Shown: positions 62,632 through 64,000 of the stretch, piece after piece | How the letters are laid out: the number at the start of each line of letters is the position of its first letter | Position numbering within the stretch: the first letter of the stretch is position 1 | From: a bacterium | GTDB taxonomy: Bacteria; Electryoneota; RPQS01 | DNA length: 64,000 bases | Direction of reading: 5' to 3' | Assembly (NCBI GenBank): GCA_016702305.1 | Contig: JADJEH010000002.1 | Coordinates: 186,001 to 250,000 of the forward strand | Translations under genes and position numbers: made by a program | Notes under the pieces: generated by a model | Told to the model about the DNA's origin: nothing | What the model saw: only the letters and a program-made list of their open reading frames with translations | Databases searched by the model: none

Positions 62632-64000
62632 TTAATCGAGCAGCTTTGCGCCGTAGCGGGGCTGCGTCGAGAACGAAGCGGGATACTCGAGTTCGGCGAG
62701 ATAGCGATCGCCCGAGCGCTTCAGGCGCGGGAACAGCAGGCCACGACCGAGCGGGAATGACTCCATGCGCTTTTCGATATCATCACGCAGCGGATCGGTG
62801 AAGCAATACGTTTCGCGCAGTTTGACCGCGCCCGCCTTGTCGCCGGCAGCCTTGGTGTTGCCGATGATGCCGAGCAGTTCGGCCACGAGTTCATCAATGC
62901 GGGCCAGTCGCAGGCGGAATTTCGTCTTCCCGTCTTCCATGACTTCTTCCACGCCGCCATTCTGCGTGAAGTAGTGCCACATCAAATTGCGCGCTTTGAC
63001 GTGCGCCTGCTCCGGAATGAACCGCAGGCCGCCGACCATGCTAATAACCATGCCGTAGTGTCCGGCGGCGGCGACCTTTTCCGAGAACAATCCTTCACGC
63101 GCCATTTGCGGCATGGCCCACATTCCGAACAGCTCGGCGCGGGCCTCTTCGAGCGGCGAATACTCGGCTTCGAGCAGTTCACGCGCTTCCTTGCCGGCGT
63201 GCTGCGGCGCCATGGCACCGGTCGTATGCCCCAGTTCATGCAGCGCCGAGTGAATCTGCGTCGCTTCAAACATCAAGTCGCCGTATTCCGCGAACACGTC
63301 TTTGGGCAGGAATTCGCGCGCGATCATCTCACCCGACAGCGAATAGACGGCGCGTCCCGTGTTGCGATAGACCAGATTGACCGACCCAACGTGGTCAATC
63401 ACCCATTGATCGTTTGGCAGGGATTGCGCAATGACTGTCATTGGGCTGCTGACATAGCCGCCGCCCCAGTTCAAAACATCCACAAAGCGCAGGTGCGGCA
63501 GCTTGTCCGGATCAATCTTCATTTTGCGATGCGTCCACGGCGCCGTGGCCTCGAGATGCGGCAGACGGTCCACGAGCGCCTTAAGTGTGCCCTGCGCTTC
63601 GGAATTTTCGAGCAATACCGCGCCTGCCGCCTCACCGCGTGCGTTCTTCCAATTGTCAAGATAAACTTCCAGAGCGCTCGACAAGATCAAGTCCACGGGC
63701 GAGCCGCTCTTGATCCACATAAAATCCGCGATGCGCCGTCCTTCAGCGGTACCGTGACGCAGCTCTTCAATCTTACTATCCAGATAAAGTCGCAGTCCGG
63801 TGTGCGTCGTCAGGTCACGGGCTTTGACAAGATGCTCGATCACCGGCTCGAGCGTCGCGTGGTACTTCTCTTCATTCAGGCGCAACGTTAGCTTGCCGTT
63901 GTTGCGGTGCACGCTTGAGTTGACGACATTGGCCTGATCACCCAACGCGGTCCACTCCTCTTCGGTCATGTCTTGCGGATAGAAATTTGCCTTGTCCGGC
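62632..64000 (-). CDS. Dipeptidyl peptidase III-like (M49) metallopeptidase, 5' end missing
   Basis: The frame is open to the window edge; the Met at 63969 is internal because family-like sequence (PDKANFYPQD) precedes it. At least 455 residues are visible. Zinc site: HELGH at 63240-63226 (ALHELGHTTG) with the downstream third ligand in PLEEARAELFGMW (about 63150-63125). Classical DPP III has HExxGH; here the pentapeptide HExxH form replaces it. I recall a similar five-residue version in Caldithrix abyssi DPP III. The enzyme would remove N-terminal dipeptides; reduced or altered activity is possible. No signal peptide can be judged because the N-terminus is outside the window. Confidence 0.82.
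   Translation of the reverse strand, partial: PDKANFYPQDMTEEEWTALGDQANVVNSSVHRNNGKLTLRLNEEKYHATLEPVIEHLVKARDLTTHTGLRLYLDSKIEELRHGTAEGRRIADFMWIKSGSPVDLILSSALEVYLDNWKNARGEAAGAVLLENSEAQGTLKALVDRLPHLEATAPWTHRKMKIDPDKLPHLRFVDVLNWGGGYVSSPMTVIAQSLPNDQWVIDHVGSVNLVYRNTGRAVYSLSGEMIAREFLPKDVFAEYGDLMFEATQIHSALHELGHTTGAMAPQHAGKEARELLEAEYSPLEEARAELFGMWAMPQMAREGLFSEKVAAAGHYGMVISMVGGLRFIPEQAHVKARNLMWHYFTQNGGVEEVMEDGKTKFRLRLARIDELVAELLGIIGNTKAAGDKAGAVKLRETYCFTDPLRDDIEKRMESFPLGRGLLFPRLKRSGDRYLAELEYPASFSTQPRYGAKLLD

Overview
The window looks like part of a chromosome from an uncultured FCB-type bacterium (Fibrobacteres-Chlorobi-Bacteroidetes superphylum or a neighbouring candidate phylum such as Zixibacteria, KSB1 or Calditrichota; I cannot choose between them). 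The basis is five secreted proteins ending in a type IX secretion (T9SS/Por) sorting domain with a YPNPFN-like start, a PorV/PorQ-family outer-membrane protein, a CarboxypepD_reg plus TonB-dependent receptor, and many outer-membrane lipoproteins. Outside a low-GC island at 6.97-7.95 kb, coding DNA is GC-rich. Most genes from 12 kb onwards have purine-rich Shine-Dalgarno sites. Seven promoters share one architecture: TTGNNN, a spacer of exactly 17 bases, and TATATT (once TAAATT).

Region by region. 1-6.9 kb: a 4-hydroxyphenylacetate/homoprotocatechuate degradation cluster (end of an hpaG-like gene, hpaE, a secreted unknown, hpaB, hpaC, a fatty-acid desaturase, hpaD). 7-8 kb: a decayed low-GC restriction-endonuclease-like gene. 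8.2-11.3 kb: a YCF48-type beta-propeller protein and acetyl-CoA synthetase, both frame-broken. 11.3-14.5 kb: two T9SS cargo proteins. 14.5-15.5 kb: non-coding DNA with a candidate structured RNA and a long leader in front of isocitrate dehydrogenase. 16.8-29.5 kb: a truncated receptor paralogue, then a compact operon of TonB-dependent receptor, beta-helix lipoprotein, 993-aa T9SS-type protein, PorV-like protein and large lipoprotein, closed by a terminator. 29.6-33.3 kb: two convergent, overlapping membrane-plus-TPR proteins. 33.3-47 kb: T9SS subtilisin, response regulator, beta-barrel, YfaP-like lipoprotein, tRNA-Phe, another T9SS cargo, a coupled cytochrome/beta-barrel pair, LRR lipoprotein and glycosyltransferase. 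47-57 kb: Cys-rich secreted protein, DHH phosphoesterase, ADP-forming acyl-CoA synthetase and a PKD-CapA fusion. 57.2-58.2 kb: polysaccharide-deacetylase pseudogene. 58.4-64 kb: cytidylate-kinase-like protein, OPT transporter, amidohydrolase and a partial M49-like metallopeptidase with a five-residue HELGH zinc motif.

How the genes work together. The hpa genes, acetyl-CoA synthetase, isocitrate dehydrogenase and ADP-forming acyl-CoA synthetase fit catabolism of aromatic compounds or amino acids feeding the TCA cycle and acetate metabolism. The secretome genes (T9SS cargo, lipoproteins, receptor, protease) suggest a particle- or polymer-associated lifestyle. About ten small indels or nonsense changes lie in the first 10 kb and none is visible in the intact genes from 11 to 57 kb. 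That skew points to either local sequence error or local gene decay.
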